From Pseudomonas sediminis (GTDB lineage: Bacteria; Pseudomonadota; Gammaproteobacteria; Pseudomonadales; Pseudomonadaceae): DNA of 64,000 bases. Location: positions 3,224,001 to 3,288,000 of the forward strand of contig NZ_CP154631.1 of the NCBI RefSeq assembly GCF_039555755.1, in the 5' to 3' direction. The notes under the pieces are model-generated. The model did no database searches, was not told where the DNA came from, and saw only the letters and a list, made by a program, of their open reading frames with translations. Shown here piece by piece: positions 10,590 to 20,183 of this stretch (position 1 is its first letter; each line of letters starts with the position of its first letter). The position numbers and the translations under genes were made by a program.

Positions 10590-12464
10590 ATGACCCAACA
10601 ATCGCAGTTCGCCCTGCTCGGCAAGAAGCGCTTTCTGCCGTTTTTCGTGACGCAATTGCTAGGCGCCTTCAACGACAACATCTTCAAGCAGTCGCTGATT
10701 CTCGCCATCCTCTTCAAGCTCAACACGGGCGTCGACCGCGATCTGCTGGTCAATCTCTGCGCCTTGCTGTTCATCCTGCCGTTCTTTCTGTTCTCTGCCC
10801 TCGGCGGCCAGTTTGGCGAGAAGTTCGCCAAGGACGCGCTGATTCGCAAGATCAAGTTCGCCGAGATCGGCATCATGCTCGCCGGCGCCGCCGGGGTGCT
10901 GCTGGATAACCTGCCGCTGATGCTCGCCGTGCTGTTCGCCATGGGCACGCAGTCGGCGCTGTTCGGCCCGGTGAAGTATTCGATCCTGCCGCAGCACCTC
11001 AAGGAGCAGGAGCTGGTGGGCGGCAACGCCCTGGTGGAAATGGGCACCTTCCTGGCGATTCTGGCCGGCACCATCGGCGCCGGCATCATGATGGCCAGCA
11101 GCAGCTATGCGCCCATCGTCGCCGGCTCTGTGGTCGGTGTGGCGCTGCTCGGCTACCTGGCCAGCCATGGCATTCCCAAGGCTTCGGCTGCCATGCCTGA
11201 ACTGCCGCTGGACTGGAATATCTTTCGTCAGTCCTGGGTGATCATGAAGCTTGGCCTGGGTCAGCGTCCGGCGGTGTCGCGCTCGCTGGTGGGCAACTCC
11301 TGGTTCTGGTTTCTCGGCGCGATCTACCTGACGCAGATTCCGGCCTACGCCAAGGAGTGGCTGTACGGCGACGAGAGCGTGGTGACGCTGATTCTCACTG
11401 TGTTCTCGTTGGGCATCGGCCTGGGCTCGATGCTCTGCGAGCGCATGAGTGGGCACAAGGTGGAGATCGGCCTGGTGCCGTTCGGTTCCATCGGCCTGAC
11501 CCTGTTCGGCATCCTGCTCTGGTGGTTCTCCGGTGGCTTCCCCGAGGGCGCCGCGCCGCATGATTGGCTGGCGCTGCTGGGTTACGGCCAGGCCTGGTGG
11601 ATTCTCGGTTGCATCCTCGGCATCGGTCTGTTCGGCGGCTTCTACATCGTGCCGCTGTATGCGCTGATCCAGTCGCGCACCGCCGAGCACGAGCGGGCGC
11701 GGGTGATCGCCGCCAACAACATCCTCAATGCGCTGTTCATGGTGGCGTCGGCCATCGTCGCGATCCTCTTTCTCAGTGTCGCCGGGCTGTCGATTCCGCA
11801 GCTGTTCCTGGTGGTGTCGCTGATGAACATCGCGGTCAACAGCTACATCTTCAAGATCGTCCCCGAGTTCAGCATGCGCTTTCTCATCTGGCTTCTGGGG
11901 CACTCGATGTACCGGGTCGAGCACAAGGGGCTCGATGCCATTCCCGACGAGGGTGCGGCGGTGCTGGTGTGCAACCACGTGTCGTTCGTGGATGCGTTGT
12001 TGATTGGCGGCGCTATTCGCCGGCCGGTGCGCTTCGTCATGTACTACAAGATCTACGACCTGCCGGTGCTCAATTTCGTCTTCCGCACAGCCGGCACCGT
12101 GCCGATTGCCGGGCGCAACGAGGACCTGCTGATCTACGACGCCGCCTTCAAGAAGATCGCCGAGTACCTGCGCAACGGTGAGCTGGTGTGCATCTTCCCC
12201 GAGGGCAAGCTGAGCGCCGATGGTGAGATCGACGAGTTCAAGGCGGGTGTCGAGCGCATTCTCGAAGAGAACCCGGTGCCGGTGATTCCCATGGCACTGC
12301 AAGGCTTGTGGGGCAGCTTCTTCAGTCGCGACCCGCACAAAGGGCTGTTCAAGCGCCTGTGGTCACGGGTGTGCCTGGTGGCTGGAGCGCCGATTGCGCC
12401 GGAGCAGGCCAAGCGCGAGGCGTTGCAGGCGCAGGTGGCGGCCTTGCGTGGGGATTGGCGATAG
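10590..12464 (+). CDS. MFS transporter fused to 1-acyl-glycerol-phosphate acyltransferase domain (LplT-PlsC type)
   Basis: A 624-residue two-part protein. Residues 1 to about 410 form a 12-helix MFS permease like the lysophospholipid flippase LplT. Residues about 430-624 form a PlsC-type acyltransferase with the catalytic NHVSFVD (HX4D) and the FPEGKLS motif. It probably imports lysophospholipids across the inner membrane and re-acylates them. In E. coli the two functions are separate (LplT and Aas), and the acyl-ACP synthetase half of Aas is absent here. The ATG at 10590 has GAGGA upstream; the longer frame from 10470 is unsupported. Substrate is inferred from family. Confidence 0.85.
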   Translation: MTQQSQFALLGKKRFLPFFVTQLLGAFNDNIFKQSLILAILFKLNTGVDRDLLVNLCALLFILPFFLFSALGGQFGEKFAKDALIRKIKFAEIGIMLAGAAGVLLDNLPLMLAVLFAMGTQSALFGPVKYSILPQHLKEQELVGGNALVEMGTFLAILAGTIGAGIMMASSSYAPIVAGSVVGVALLGYLASHGIPKASAAMPELPLDWNIFRQSWVIMKLGLGQRPAVSRSLVGNSWFWFLGAIYLTQIPAYAKEWLYGDESVVTLILTVFSLGIGLGSMLCERMSGHKVEIGLVPFGSIGLTLFGILLWWFSGGFPEGAAPHDWLALLGYGQAWWILGCILGIGLFGGFYIVPLYALIQSRTAEHERARVIAANNILNALFMVASAIVAILFLSVAGLSIPQLFLVVSLMNIAVNSYIFKIVPEFSMRFLIWLLGHSMYRVEHKGLDAIPDEGAAVLVCNHVSFVDALLIGGAIRRPVRFVMYYKIYDLPVLNFVFRTAGTVPIAGRNEDLLIYDAAFKKIAEYLRNGELVCIFPEGKLSADGEIDEFKAGVERILEENPVPVIPMALQGLWGSFFSRDPHKGLFKRLWSRVCLVAGAPIAPEQAKREALQAQVAALRGDWR

Positions 12465-12475
12465 CGAGGGGGCGT

Positions 12476-12520
12476 GTGGGAGGGGCTTTAGCCGCGATTC
12501 GCCGCTAAAGCGCCTCCCAC
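12476..12520. repeat. REP-type palindrome
   Basis: GTGGGAGGGGCTTTAGCCGC and GCTAAAGCGCCTCCCAC form a hairpin between convergent genes. It could also slow or end transcription from both sides. Confidence 0.8.
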
Positions 12521-12540
12521 GAAGTTGAGCTCTGGCTTTC

Positions 12541-12855
12541 TCAATGGCTCAACTTGAGCCCGATCAACCCGCAGACGATCAACGCCACGCTGGCCAGGCG
12601 TAGCAGCGCCATCGACTCGCCGAACAGGATGATGCCGGCGATTACCGTGCCCACGGCGCCGACGCCGGTCCAGATGGCGTAGGCGGTGCCCAGCGGCAAT
12701 TCCTTCATGGCCAGGCCGAGCAGGCCGAGGCTGATGACGATGGCGGAGACGGTGAGCAGGGTGGGCAGCGGGCGGGTGAAGCCGTCGGTGTATTTCAGGC
12801 CGACGGCCCAGCCGACCTCGAACAGGCCGGCGAGAAACAGAATGATCCAGGACAT
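12541..12855 (-). CDS. sugE: Guanidinium exporter, small multidrug resistance family (Gdx/SugE)
   Basis: A 104-residue four-helix SMR protein. It begins [20 protein letters not shown], with the membrane-embedded Glu13 that binds protons and guanidinium in Gdx proteins, and carries [15 protein letters not shown] in helix 3. It exports guanidinium in exchange for protons. The ATG at 12855 has GGAGG five bases upstream; a GTG two codons earlier overlaps that site and is less likely. A guanidine-II riboswitch in its leader makes the substrate assignment strong. Confidence 0.93.
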   Translation of the reverse strand: MSWIILFLAGLFEVGWAVGLKYTDGFTRPLPTLLTVSAIVISLGLLGLAMKELPLGTAYAIWTGVGAVGTVIAGIILFGESMALLRLASVALIVCGLIGLKLSH

Positions 12856-12874
12856 GGTCACCTCCAGTGGCTGA

Positions 12875-12931
12875 AGGGGCCGTCCCCCGGATGAGCCACC
12901 CTGGATTCAGGGTGCGGAGGTCGTCCTCGCG
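12875..12931 (-). promoter_or_regulatory. Guanidine-II riboswitch (mini-ykkC)
   Basis: On the minus strand the sugE leader has two hairpins with the diagnostic ACGR loops: GCGAGG-ACGA-CCTCCGC (12914-12930) and GGGG-ACGG-CCCC (12876-12887), separated by about 27 bases. The second lies just ahead of the GGAGG ribosome site. Guanidine binding to the paired ACGR loops is known to free translation. The architecture and the downstream exporter both fit the class. Confidence 0.9.
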
Positions 12932-12975
12932 TGCGCCAATATTGTGCATATTGGCGCGTCCGGGGCAAGGTGCAC
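12932..12975 (-). promoter_or_regulatory. Probable sugE promoter with overlapping palindrome
   Basis: Minus strand: TTGCCC, 17-base spacer, ACAATA, which would start the transcript just before the riboswitch. A perfect inverted repeat with ten-base arms (GCGCCAATAT and ATATTGGCGC, 12933-12957) covers the spacer and -10 region and could be a repressor site. Confidence 0.5.
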
Positions 12976-12997
12976 CCGATTGGTGCGAGATGCTGAA

Positions 12998-13945
12998 TCA
13001 GTCTTCGCTGTGCTTGGCGTTCTGGCCCATGCGGCGGTACAGGGTCGCCAGCAGCGGGCCGGACAGGTTGTGCCAAACGCTGAACAGGGCGCTGGGCACG
13101 GCGGCCAGTGGGCTGAAGTGCGCGCTGGCCAGGGCGGCGCCGAGGCCGGAGTTCTGCATACCGACTTCGATCGACAATGTCTTGCGCTGCGCCAGCGACA
13201 TGCCGAACAGGCGTCCGGCCAGGTAACCCAGGCCCAGGCCGATGCCGTTGTGCAGGATCACCACGGCCATGATCAGCAGGCCCGATTCGGCAATCTTGCC
13301 CTGGCTGGCTGCGACTACCGCGGCGACGATGGCGACGATGCTCACCACGGAAATCAGCGGCAGCACCTCGACGGCGGTCTTCACTCGCTCGCCGAGCAGG
13401 CGCTGGGCGATCAGGCCCAGGGCGATGGGCAGCAGCACCATCTTGAGGATGGAGATGAACATGGCGCTGAACGACACCGGCAGCCATTCCGACGCCAGCA
13501 TCCAGATCAGTGTCGGGGTGACGAGCGGGGCGAGCAGGGTAGTGACGGCGGTGATCGAGACCGACAGCGCCAGGTCGCCACGGGCGAACCAGGTGATCAC
13601 GTTGGAGGCGGTGCCGCCTGGGCAGCAGCCCACCAGGATCACGCCCACGGCGATTTCCGGCGGCAGGGCGAACGCCTGGCACAGCAGCCAGGCGGTGCAG
13701 GGCATGATGATGAACTGAGCCAGTACGCCAAGCAGCACGGCCAGCGGGCGGCGGGCGACTTCCTGGAAGTCCGCGCCCTTGAGCGTCAGGCCCATGCCGA
13801 ACATGATCAGGCCGAGCAGCGGCACGATCCAGGCGGTCAGCGGCAGGAACCAGCTGGGCTGGAAGAAGGCCATGACGGCGAACAGCAACACCCAGATGGC
13901 GAAGGTGTTGCCGATGAAACGGCTGAGGGCAATCAGAGCTTGCAT
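12998..13945 (-). CDS. Bile acid:sodium symporter (BASS) family transporter
   Basis: A 315-residue membrane protein with about ten hydrophobic segments and the SBF-family signatures GCCPGGTASNVITW (sodium-site region) and GMQNSGLGAAL. BASS proteins take up organic anions with sodium; bacterial members carry keto acids such as pantoate or pyruvate, as well as bile acids. Nothing in the sequence fixes the substrate. It lies upstream of sugE on the same strand, but sugE has its own promoter and riboswitch, so a functional link is not implied. Confidence 0.88.
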   Translation of the reverse strand: MQALIALSRFIGNTFAIWVLLFAVMAFFQPSWFLPLTAWIVPLLGLIMFGMGLTLKGADFQEVARRPLAVLLGVLAQFIIMPCTAWLLCQAFALPPEIAVGVILVGCCPGGTASNVITWFARGDLALSVSITAVTTLLAPLVTPTLIWMLASEWLPVSFSAMFISILKMVLLPIALGLIAQRLLGERVKTAVEVLPLISVVSIVAIVAAVVAASQGKIAESGLLIMAVVILHNGIGLGLGYLAGRLFGMSLAQRKTLSIEVGMQNSGLGAALASAHFSPLAAVPSALFSVWHNLSGPLLATLYRRMGQNAKHSED

Positions 13946-14054
13946 GACGGATTTCCTGGCAGGTTCGGAAAGGCCGGCAAGCCTACCAGAAGCGTCGCTA
14001 TTTGCCTGGTCGAGCCACGACAGTATTTAGCCTGCAGTGCAGCGGAACGTTAGG

Positions 14055-14122
14055 CGCCGGCTTGCCGGCGATGCTTTTTCGGAGCGTGCCAATGCGACGG
14101 ATCGCCAGCAGGCTGGCTCCTG
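14055..14122. repeat. REP-type inverted repeat pair
   Basis: GCCGGCTTGCCGGCGAT and ATCGCCAGCAGGCTGGCTCC face each other between the hexR stop and the BASS gene. It belongs to the same broad class as the units at 31454-31518 and 37084-37141. Confidence 0.75.
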
Positions 14123-14130
14123 CAGATGCC

Positions 14131-15000
14131 TTAGAGCGGCTCTTCATCCGCCGGGTAACGGCTGGCGCTGAGGCTTTCCTTGATCTTGCGCAGGTGTGGC
14201 TGGAAGTCGACGCCGCGGCGCAGGGTGACGCCGGTGGCGAGTACGTCGAGTACGGTGAGCTGGATGATGCGCGAGGTCATCGGCATGTAGATATCGGTGT
14301 CTTCCGGCAGCGGAATGTCCAGGCTCAGGGTGCTGGCCTTGGCCAGCGGCGAGCCGGCGGCGGTGAGGCCGAGCACCGAAGCGCCGTTCTCGCGCGCCAG
14401 GCGCGCCACTTCCACCAACTCGCGGGTGCGCCCGGTGTAGGAAATGATCACGAACAGATCGCCGGTGTGCGCCACCGAAGCGATCATGCGCTGCATCAGC
14501 ACGTCGGAGTGTGCAGAGACCGCGAGGTTGAAGCGAAAGAACTTGTGCTGTGCGTCCAGCGCTACCGAGGCCGAGGCGCCGAGGCCGAAGAAGTGGATCT
14601 GCCGCGCCTGGATCAGCAGGTCGACGGCGCGGCTGACGTGCTGCGGGTCGAGGCTCTGGCAGGCGCTGTCCAGCGAGGCGATGGTGCTGCCGAAAATCTT
14701 GCGCGTGTAAGCCTCGGGGCCGTCGTCGGCCGATACCGCGCGGCTGACGTAGGCGGCGCCGCTGGCCAGGCTCTGCGCCAGCTGCATCTTCAGTTCCGGA
14801 TAGCCGTTGGCGCCGAACGAGCGGCAGAAACGGTTGACCGTCGGCTCACTGACGGCGGCGGCCTGTGCCAGCGCAGCGATACTGAAGCGTGTGGCTTGCT
14901 GCGGGTCGTGCAGGATCACTTCGGCGACCTTGCGTTCGGCCTTGTTCAGGTCGTCCAGGCGGCTCTGGATCTGTTCCAGCAGGTTGCGCACGCGGTCCAT
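14131..15000 (-). CDS. hexR: HexR, RpiR-family repressor of central glucose metabolism
   Basis: A 289-residue regulator with an N-terminal helix-turn-helix of the RpiR type (about 1-80; [15 protein letters not shown] is the recognition region) and a C-terminal SIS sugar-phosphate domain (about 120-260; [18 protein letters not shown] and [17 protein letters not shown]). HexR binds 2-keto-3-deoxy-6-phosphogluconate and releases its operators. It is divergent from zwf-pgl-eda, the classical Pseudomonas arrangement, with a perfect operator between them. Confidence 0.96.
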   Translation of the reverse strand: MDRVRNLLEQIQSRLDDLNKAERKVAEVILHDPQQATRFSIAALAQAAAVSEPTVNRFCRSFGANGYPELKMQLAQSLASGAAYVSRAVSADDGPEAYTRKIFGSTIASLDSACQSLDPQHVSRAVDLLIQARQIHFFGLGASASVALDAQHKFFRFNLAVSAHSDVLMQRMIASVAHTGDLFVIISYTGRTRELVEVARLARENGASVLGLTAAGSPLAKASTLSLDIPLPEDTDIYMPMTSRIIQLTVLDVLATGVTLRRGVDFQPHLRKIKESLSASRYPADEEPL

Positions 15001-15117
15001 AAGGGCTCCTAACAGGCGGTTGAACGGGCTTGGCGACAGGCGATGGGCGGTAAAACAACCGGCCTATCCTACTGATGCCGCCCCGTGGCCACCACTGACT
15101 TATCGGATGTAGTGAAT

Positions 15118-15140
15118 AATGTTGTTGCTATCACAACATT
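15118..15140. promoter_or_regulatory. HexR operator between hexR and zwf
   Basis: AATGTTGT and ACAACATT form a perfect palindrome with a seven-base centre; the inner part matches the known HexR motif TTGT-N7-ACAA. It lies 63 bases ahead of zwf and about 118 ahead of hexR, so it can control both. The same core appears at 57536-57550. Confidence 0.88.
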
Positions 15141-15190
15141 TTTCCTTGATAAAAGCAGTATCACCCGGTATTTCTAGTGCATCTTGATAA

Positions 15191-15199
15191 AAGAACAAA
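15191..15199 (+). promoter_or_regulatory. Crc/Hfq-type A-rich motif ahead of zwf
   Basis: AAGAACAAA fits the AAnAAnAA pattern that Hfq-Crc binds to block translation in Pseudomonas. It covers the place where a ribosome site would be. A match this short is suggestive only. Confidence 0.5.
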
Positions 15200-15202
15200 C
15201 TC

Positions 15203-16672
15203 ATGCCTGCGATGAAGCTTGAATCCTGCACCTTTGCCTTGTTCGGCGCGCTGGGCGATCTGGCCTTGCGCAAGTTGTTTCCCGCGCTTTACCAGCTCGA
15301 TCGCGCCGGTTTGCTGCACGATGGCACGCGCATCCTCGCCCTGGCCCGTGAAACGGGCGAGCCGAGTGGTCACCTGCGCGCCATCGAACAGGCGTTGCGC
15401 CTGCACGTACCAGCCAAGGAGCTGACGGAAACCGACATGGCGCGGTTTCTGGCGCGCCTGAGCTACCTGAGCATGGACTTCCTCAAGGCCGACGATTATG
15501 CGGCGTTGCTCGAGCATGTGAGCCCGCAGGATCAGTTGATCGCCTACTTCGCCACGCCGGCCTCGGTATACGGTGGCATCTGCGCCAACCTGGCTGCCGT
15601 GGGGTTGGAAGAGGGCACGCGGGTGGTGCTGGAGAAACCGATCGGCCACGACCTCTCGTCCTCGCGTGCGGTCAACGATGCCGTGGCTCAGGTGTTCCCG
15701 GAAAACCGCGTCTATCGCATCGACCATTACCTAGGCAAGGAGACGGTGCAGAACCTGATTGCCCTGCGTTTTGCCAACAGCCTGTTCGAAACCCAGTGGA
15801 ACCAGAACCACATCTCCCACGTGGAAATCACCGTGGCCGAGAAGGTCGGTATCGAAGGGCGCTGGGGTTACTTCGATCAGGCCGGGCAACTGCGCGACAT
15901 GATCCAGAACCACTTGCTGCAACTGCTCTGCCTGATCGCCATGGACCCGCCCAGCGACCTGTCGGCCGACAGCATCCGTGATGAGAAGGTCAAGGTGCTC
16001 AAGGCGCTGGAGCCGATCAACGTCGAGCAGCTCGGCCAGCGCGTGGTGCGCGGCCAGTACGTGGCCGGCAGCAGCGATGGGCGCGCGGTGCCCGGCTATC
16101 TGGAAGAAGAAAACTCCAACACCCAGAGCGATACCGAAACCTTCGTCGCCCTGCGTGCCGACATCCGCAACTGGCGCTGGGCCGGCGTGCCGTTCTACCT
16201 GCGTACCGGCAAGCGTATGCCGCAGAAGCTGTCGCAGATCGTCATCCACTTCAAGGCGCCGCCGCACTACATCTTCGCTCCGGAGCAACGCCAGTTGATC
16301 GGTAACAAGCTGATCATCCGTCTGCAGCCGGACGAGGGCATCGCCCTGCAGGTGCTGACCAAGGATCAGGGCCTGGACAAGGGCATGCAGCTACGCAGTG
16401 GTCCGCTGCAGCTGAGTTTCTCCGACACCTACCGCAGTGCGCGCATCCCCGATGCCTACGAGCGCCTGTTGCTGGAAGTGATGCGCGGCAACCAGAACCT
16501 GTTCGTGCGCAAGGACGAAATCGAATACGCCTGGCAGTGGTGCGATCAGTTGATCGACGGCTGGCAGCGCCTCGGCGAAGCGCCGAAACCCTACACCGCC
16601 GGCAGCTGGGGCCCCATGGCCTCGGTTGCGTTGATCACCCGGGATGGCAGGAGCTGGTATGGCGATCTCTGA
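15203..16672 (+). CDS. zwf: Glucose-6-phosphate 1-dehydrogenase
   Basis: Oxidises glucose 6-phosphate to 6-phosphogluconolactone with reduction of NAD(P)+, feeding the Entner-Doudoroff route. The 489 residues include the nucleotide-binding [14 protein letters not shown] at about 10-24 and the substrate-binding and catalytic RIDHYLGKE at about 172-180. The start at 15203 (MPAMKLESC) has no clear Shine-Dalgarno; instead AAGAACAAA lies directly upstream, a match to the Crc/Hfq A-rich target motif. ATG 15212 is an alternative. It overlaps pgl by 14 bases. Confidence 0.97.
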   Translation: MPAMKLESCTFALFGALGDLALRKLFPALYQLDRAGLLHDGTRILALARETGEPSGHLRAIEQALRLHVPAKELTETDMARFLARLSYLSMDFLKADDYAALLEHVSPQDQLIAYFATPASVYGGICANLAAVGLEEGTRVVLEKPIGHDLSSSRAVNDAVAQVFPENRVYRIDHYLGKETVQNLIALRFANSLFETQWNQNHISHVEITVAEKVGIEGRWGYFDQAGQLRDMIQNHLLQLLCLIAMDPPSDLSADSIRDEKVKVLKALEPINVEQLGQRVVRGQYVAGSSDGRAVPGYLEEENSNTQSDTETFVALRADIRNWRWAGVPFYLRTGKRMPQKLSQIVIHFKAPPHYIFAPEQRQLIGNKLIIRLQPDEGIALQVLTKDQGLDKGMQLRSGPLQLSFSDTYRSARIPDAYERLLLEVMRGNQNLFVRKDEIEYAWQWCDQLIDGWQRLGEAPKPYTAGSWGPMASVALITRDGRSWYGDL

Positions 16673-17372
16673 ACTGAAACTGCCGCAGGGCGTACAGGCC
16701 TGCCCCTACGACAGTGCCGAACAACAGGCCCAGGCGATGGCGGTGCTCGTGGCCGATGCGCTTCGTGAAGCCATTGCCAGTCGCGCTCAAGCCACGCTGG
16801 TCGTTTCCGGCGGGCGCAGCCCGGTGCTGTTCTTCGAGGCGCTGGCGCAGCAGGACGTGCCCTGGGCGCAGGTGCTGGTGAGCCTGGCTGACGAGCGCTG
16901 GGTGCCGATCAATCACGCGGGCAGCAACGAGGCGCTGGTGCGTCGTCACCTGCTGCGTGGGCCGGCGGCCGAAGCGCGTTTCCTCAGTCTGTACCAGGTT
17001 GCCGGCAACCTCGACCAAGCGGCCGAGCTGGCTGATGCGGCGGTCGCCGAACTGGCACCGATAGACGTGCTGGTGTTGGGCATGGGCGATGACGGTCACA
17101 CCGCCTCGCTTTTCCCGCACAGCCCCAATCTGCACCAGGCGCTTCAGCCAGCTTGCGCGCGCCGTGTGCTGCCGATGCTGGCACCGAGCGAGCCGGCGCA
17201 GCGCCTGACCCTGACTATGCCGGTATTGGCCAGCGCACGCCTGCCGCTGCTGGCGATCCAGGGTCAGGCGAAACTGAACATCCTCGGCGCGGCGCTGCGG
17301 CCTGGTGAAACCTCCGAGCTGCCCATTCGCGCGTTCCTGCATTCCCCCCTCGAAATCCATTGGTGCCCCTGA
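16659..17372 (+). CDS. pgl: 6-phosphogluconolactonase
   Basis: Hydrolyses 6-phosphogluconolactone to 6-phosphogluconate, the second step of the zwf-pgl-eda operon. The start ATG at 16659 ([11 protein letters not shown]) lies inside the end of zwf and gives 237 residues, the usual DevB/Pgl length. Motifs are [10 protein letters not shown] near the N-terminus, the substrate-binding DERWVP, and [15 protein letters not shown] at about 145-160. Translational coupling to zwf is likely. It is followed by eda after one base. Confidence 0.96.
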   Translation: MAISELKLPQGVQACPYDSAEQQAQAMAVLVADALREAIASRAQATLVVSGGRSPVLFFEALAQQDVPWAQVLVSLADERWVPINHAGSNEALVRRHLLRGPAAEARFLSLYQVAGNLDQAAELADAAVAELAPIDVLVLGMGDDGHTASLFPHSPNLHQALQPACARRVLPMLAPSEPAQRLTLTMPVLASARLPLLAIQGQAKLNILGAALRPGETSELPIRAFLHSPLEIHWCP

Positions 17373-17373
17373 C

Positions 17374-18045
17374 ATGACCAGCCTCGACCAAGGCCAGCGC
17401 GCGCGCATGGCCGACAAAATCGCCGAGATCGACCGCATCTGCGCGCAGGCGCGGATCATGCCGGTGATCACCATCGCCCGCGAGGCGGACATCCTGCCGC
17501 TGGCCGACGCCCTGGCCGCTGGTGGCCTGCGCGTACTGGAAGTGACCCTGCGCTCTGAGCACGGTCTGGAAGCGATTCGCCGCCTGCGTGCCGAGCGCCC
17601 CGAACTCTGCGTTGGCGCTGGCACCGTGCTGGATGAAGACATGCTCGCCGCGGCGACCTCCGCCGGTGCGCAGTTCATCGTCACGCCGGGCAGCACGCGT
17701 GAGCTGTTGCTGGCCGCGCTGGATAACCCGCTGCCGCTGCTGCCGGGTGTGAGCAGTGCATCGGAACTGATGGTTGGCTACGCCCTGGGTTATCGCCGCT
17801 TCAAGCTGTTCCCAGCGGAGATCTGCGGTGGCGTCGCGGCGCTCAAGGCGTTGGCTGGGCCTTTCGGCGGGGTGCGTTTCTGCCCCACCGGCGGCATCAC
17901 CCCGGACAACCTGCAGCGCTACATGGCGCAGCCCAACGTCATGTGCGTAGGCGGCACTTGGATGTTCCAGCGCGAGTGGGTGGAAAGCAGCGACTGGGCA
18001 CGTATCCAGCAATGCAGTACCGAGGCCTTGCAGCTGTTGAGCTGA
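17374..18045 (+). CDS. eda: 2-keto-3-deoxy-6-phosphogluconate aldolase
   Basis: Cleaves KDPG to pyruvate and glyceraldehyde 3-phosphate, the last Entner-Doudoroff step. With the start at 17374 (MTSLDQGQRARM) it has 223 residues. The catalytic Glu is in VTLRSEHG, the Schiff-base Lys in RFKLFPAE, and phosphate binding in CPTGGI. Genes for KDPG formation (edd) are not in this operon, and the usual edd-glk-gltR locus appears to be ruined at 57536-58394, so how KDPG is produced in this strain is an open point. Confidence 0.97.
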   Translation: MTSLDQGQRARMADKIAEIDRICAQARIMPVITIAREADILPLADALAAGGLRVLEVTLRSEHGLEAIRRLRAERPELCVGAGTVLDEDMLAAATSAGAQFIVTPGSTRELLLAALDNPLPLLPGVSSASELMVGYALGYRRFKLFPAEICGGVAALKALAGPFGGVRFCPTGGITPDNLQRYMAQPNVMCVGGTWMFQREWVESSDWARIQQCSTEALQLLS

Positions 18046-18148
18046 GGCGTGCCAGTGGCGGCGCTGCTACCGCATATCGGATTGCTCTAAAATCTGTGTC
18101 GCATTGGCCGCTACATACGTCAGCTAATGTCATTGTGCTGGCGTCAAT

Positions 18149-18157
18149 AAAAACAAC
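18149..18157 (+). promoter_or_regulatory. A-rich Crc/Hfq-like motif in the chemoreceptor leader
   Basis: AAAAACAAC matches AAnAAnAA. It is 42 bases from the start codon, farther than in clear Crc targets, so the assignment is weak. Confidence 0.3.
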
Positions 18158-18198
18158 TCTCCAGCGAAACCCAGAAACACCCGCAGTTGGAGAATTTC

Positions 18199-20121
18199 AT
18201 GAATACCTGGTTCGCTAATCTTAGTGTGACCCGCAAACTGGCGCTCGGCTTCGGCCTGGTGCTGGCACTTACCCTGGCGCTGGCCTGGACTGCCTGGACT
18301 GGTCTGGGCAGCGTGATCCAGCGCAGTGGTTGGATGAGCGAGATCACCCAGCTCAATAACACGCTGACCAACCTGCGCATCGCTCGCCTGCAGTTCATGC
18401 TGGCCAAGGGCGATGCAGTCAGTACCGAGCGCCTGCTGAACAATCTGAACATTTACCTCGAGCAGCAGAAGAAGCTGCTGGGAACCTTCAAGAACCCGGC
18501 CAACGTCAAGTTGCTGCAGGAGCAGGACCGCTATAACCAGGACTATCAGCGCTCCCTGGCGGGGATGCGCGCAGCCTACGCGGCAGCGGCTGAGGTGCGC
18601 GACCAGGCGAACGTCGAAGACCAGCAACTGAGCGAGCTGCTGGCCAACATGCGGCGCAGTGTTGAGCTTCTGCCGGAAGACGATGCCGATCGCTTCACGC
18701 AACTGCAGGCTCTGATGATCACCCATGGTCAGTTGTTGCGCCTGCGTTATCTGCTCGAGCGTTATGACAGCGCACCTGATGCACAAACCGAACAGGCGCT
18801 GTCCGAGCGTATCGCCATGGCCCGAGCCAGCCTCGGTGCGCTGCAGCAGGCTTTCGGTAGCGCCCAGCAAGATGCCGTGCGCCGTATCGAGGCGGCCCTG
18901 GGGCAGTTCGAACTGACCGTGCAGGCCTTCAAGAATGCCACTGCTGATATTGCCCGGACCCGTCAGGAAATGACCGATCAGCAGACCGAGATCGTCCGCA
19001 TCAGTGACACCCTGTACAAGTTCCAGATCGAGCGTCTGGCCATCGAGAGCGCCGAGGCGCGCACCTGGCAGATCATCGCCGTGCTGCTGGCGCTGCTGTT
19101 CGGCGTGCTGGCTGCCTGGATCATCACCCGGCAGATCACCCGTCCACTGCAAGACACCCTGGGCGCGGTACAGCGCATTGCCGAGGGCGACCTGACGGCC
19201 AGCGTGCGGGTCGATCGCCGCGACGAGATGGGCCAACTGCAGCAGGGCATCCAGCACATGGCCACGACCCTGCGCGAGCTGATCGGTGGCATCCGCGACA
19301 GCGTCACCCAGATCGCCAGCGCCGCCGAAGAGTTGTCGGCGGTCACCGAGCAGACCAGCGCCGGTGCCAACAGCCAGAAGAGTGAGACCGATCAGGTGGC
19401 CACCGCCATGCATGAAATGTCCGCCACCGTACAGGAAGTGGCGCGTAACGCCGAGCAGGCCTCGCAAGCGGCCAACGACGCGGACGGCCAGGCGCGCCTG
19501 GGCGACCAGGTAGTGGCCGAGGTGATTTCGCAGATCGAGCGTCTGGCTGCCGAAGTAGGGCGTTCTTCCGAGGCGATGACCGGCCTGCAGCAGGAAAGCG
19601 ACAAGATCGGCAGCGTGATGGACGTGATCAAGTCGGTGGCCGAGCAGACCAACCTGCTGGCACTCAACGCCGCCATCGAGGCAGCACGTGCCGGCGAAGC
19701 AGGTCGCGGTTTTGCCGTGGTCGCCGACGAAGTACGCGGCCTGGCGCAGCGTACGCAGAAATCCACCGAAGAGATCGAGGCGTTGATCGCCGGGCTGCAG
19801 AGCGGTACCCAGCAGGTGGCGGCGGTGATGCGCAACAGCCGTAACCTCACCGACAGCAGTGTCGAGCTGACGCGCAAGGCCGGCGACTCGCTGGGCAGCA
19901 TCACCCTCGCGGTGTCCAGCATCCAGTCGATGAACCAGCAGATCGCCGCGGCTGCGGAGGAACAGAGCGCCGTGGCCGAGGAAATCAGCCGCAGCATCCT
20001 CAGCGTACGCGACGTATCCGAGCAGACCGCCACCGCCAGCGAAGAAACCGCTGCCTCCAGCGCCGAACTGGCCCGTCTGGGCGGTCAGTTGCAATCCATG
20101 GTCAGCCGCTTCCGCGTCTGA
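18199..20121 (+). CDS. Methyl-accepting chemotaxis protein with long helical ligand domain
   Basis: A 640-residue inner-membrane chemoreceptor. It has a first membrane segment at about 12-32, an all-helical periplasmic domain of about 255 residues, a second membrane segment at about 288-308 ([18 protein letters not shown]), HAMP, and a cytoplasmic domain with the conserved tip [19 protein letters not shown]. The size of the periplasmic part fits the helical bimodular (HBM) type, whose known members sense organic acids or amines, but the ligand cannot be read from sequence. GGAG at 18188 supports the ATG at 18199. It is followed by a small hairpin (20131-20161). Confidence 0.93.
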   Translation: MNTWFANLSVTRKLALGFGLVLALTLALAWTAWTGLGSVIQRSGWMSEITQLNNTLTNLRIARLQFMLAKGDAVSTERLLNNLNIYLEQQKKLLGTFKNPANVKLLQEQDRYNQDYQRSLAGMRAAYAAAAEVRDQANVEDQQLSELLANMRRSVELLPEDDADRFTQLQALMITHGQLLRLRYLLERYDSAPDAQTEQALSERIAMARASLGALQQAFGSAQQDAVRRIEAALGQFELTVQAFKNATADIARTRQEMTDQQTEIVRISDTLYKFQIERLAIESAEARTWQIIAVLLALLFGVLAAWIITRQITRPLQDTLGAVQRIAEGDLTASVRVDRRDEMGQLQQGIQHMATTLRELIGGIRDSVTQIASAAEELSAVTEQTSAGANSQKSETDQVATAMHEMSATVQEVARNAEQASQAANDADGQARLGDQVVAEVISQIERLAAEVGRSSEAMTGLQQESDKIGSVMDVIKSVAEQTNLLALNAAIEAARAGEAGRGFAVVADEVRGLAQRTQKSTEEIEALIAGLQSGTQQVAAVMRNSRNLTDSSVELTRKAGDSLGSITLAVSSIQSMNQQIAAAAEEQSAVAEEISRSILSVRDVSEQTATASEETAASSAELARLGGQLQSMVSRFRV

Positions 20122-20130
20122 CCCAGACCC

Positions 20131-20161
20131 GCGCACCCTACATCAGTCACGTAGGGTGCGC
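20131..20161. repeat. GTAGGGTGCGC-type palindrome
   Basis: GCGCACCCTAC and GTAGGGTGCGC form a hairpin between convergent genes. The same unit recurs at 29674-29753, 39408-39528 and 58429-58490. Confidence 0.8.
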
Positions 20162-20183
20162 GGCGCGCATCGCCTGTCCGAAC

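Noticed and set aside
10659..12338. Minus-strand open frame of 559 codons
   Set aside because: Mirror of the MFS-acyltransferase gene; His/Gln-rich composition typical of an antisense frame.
12944..14053. Plus-strand open frame of 369 codons rich in His, Gln and Asp
   Set aside because: Antisense to the BASS transporter; composition is that of a mirror frame.
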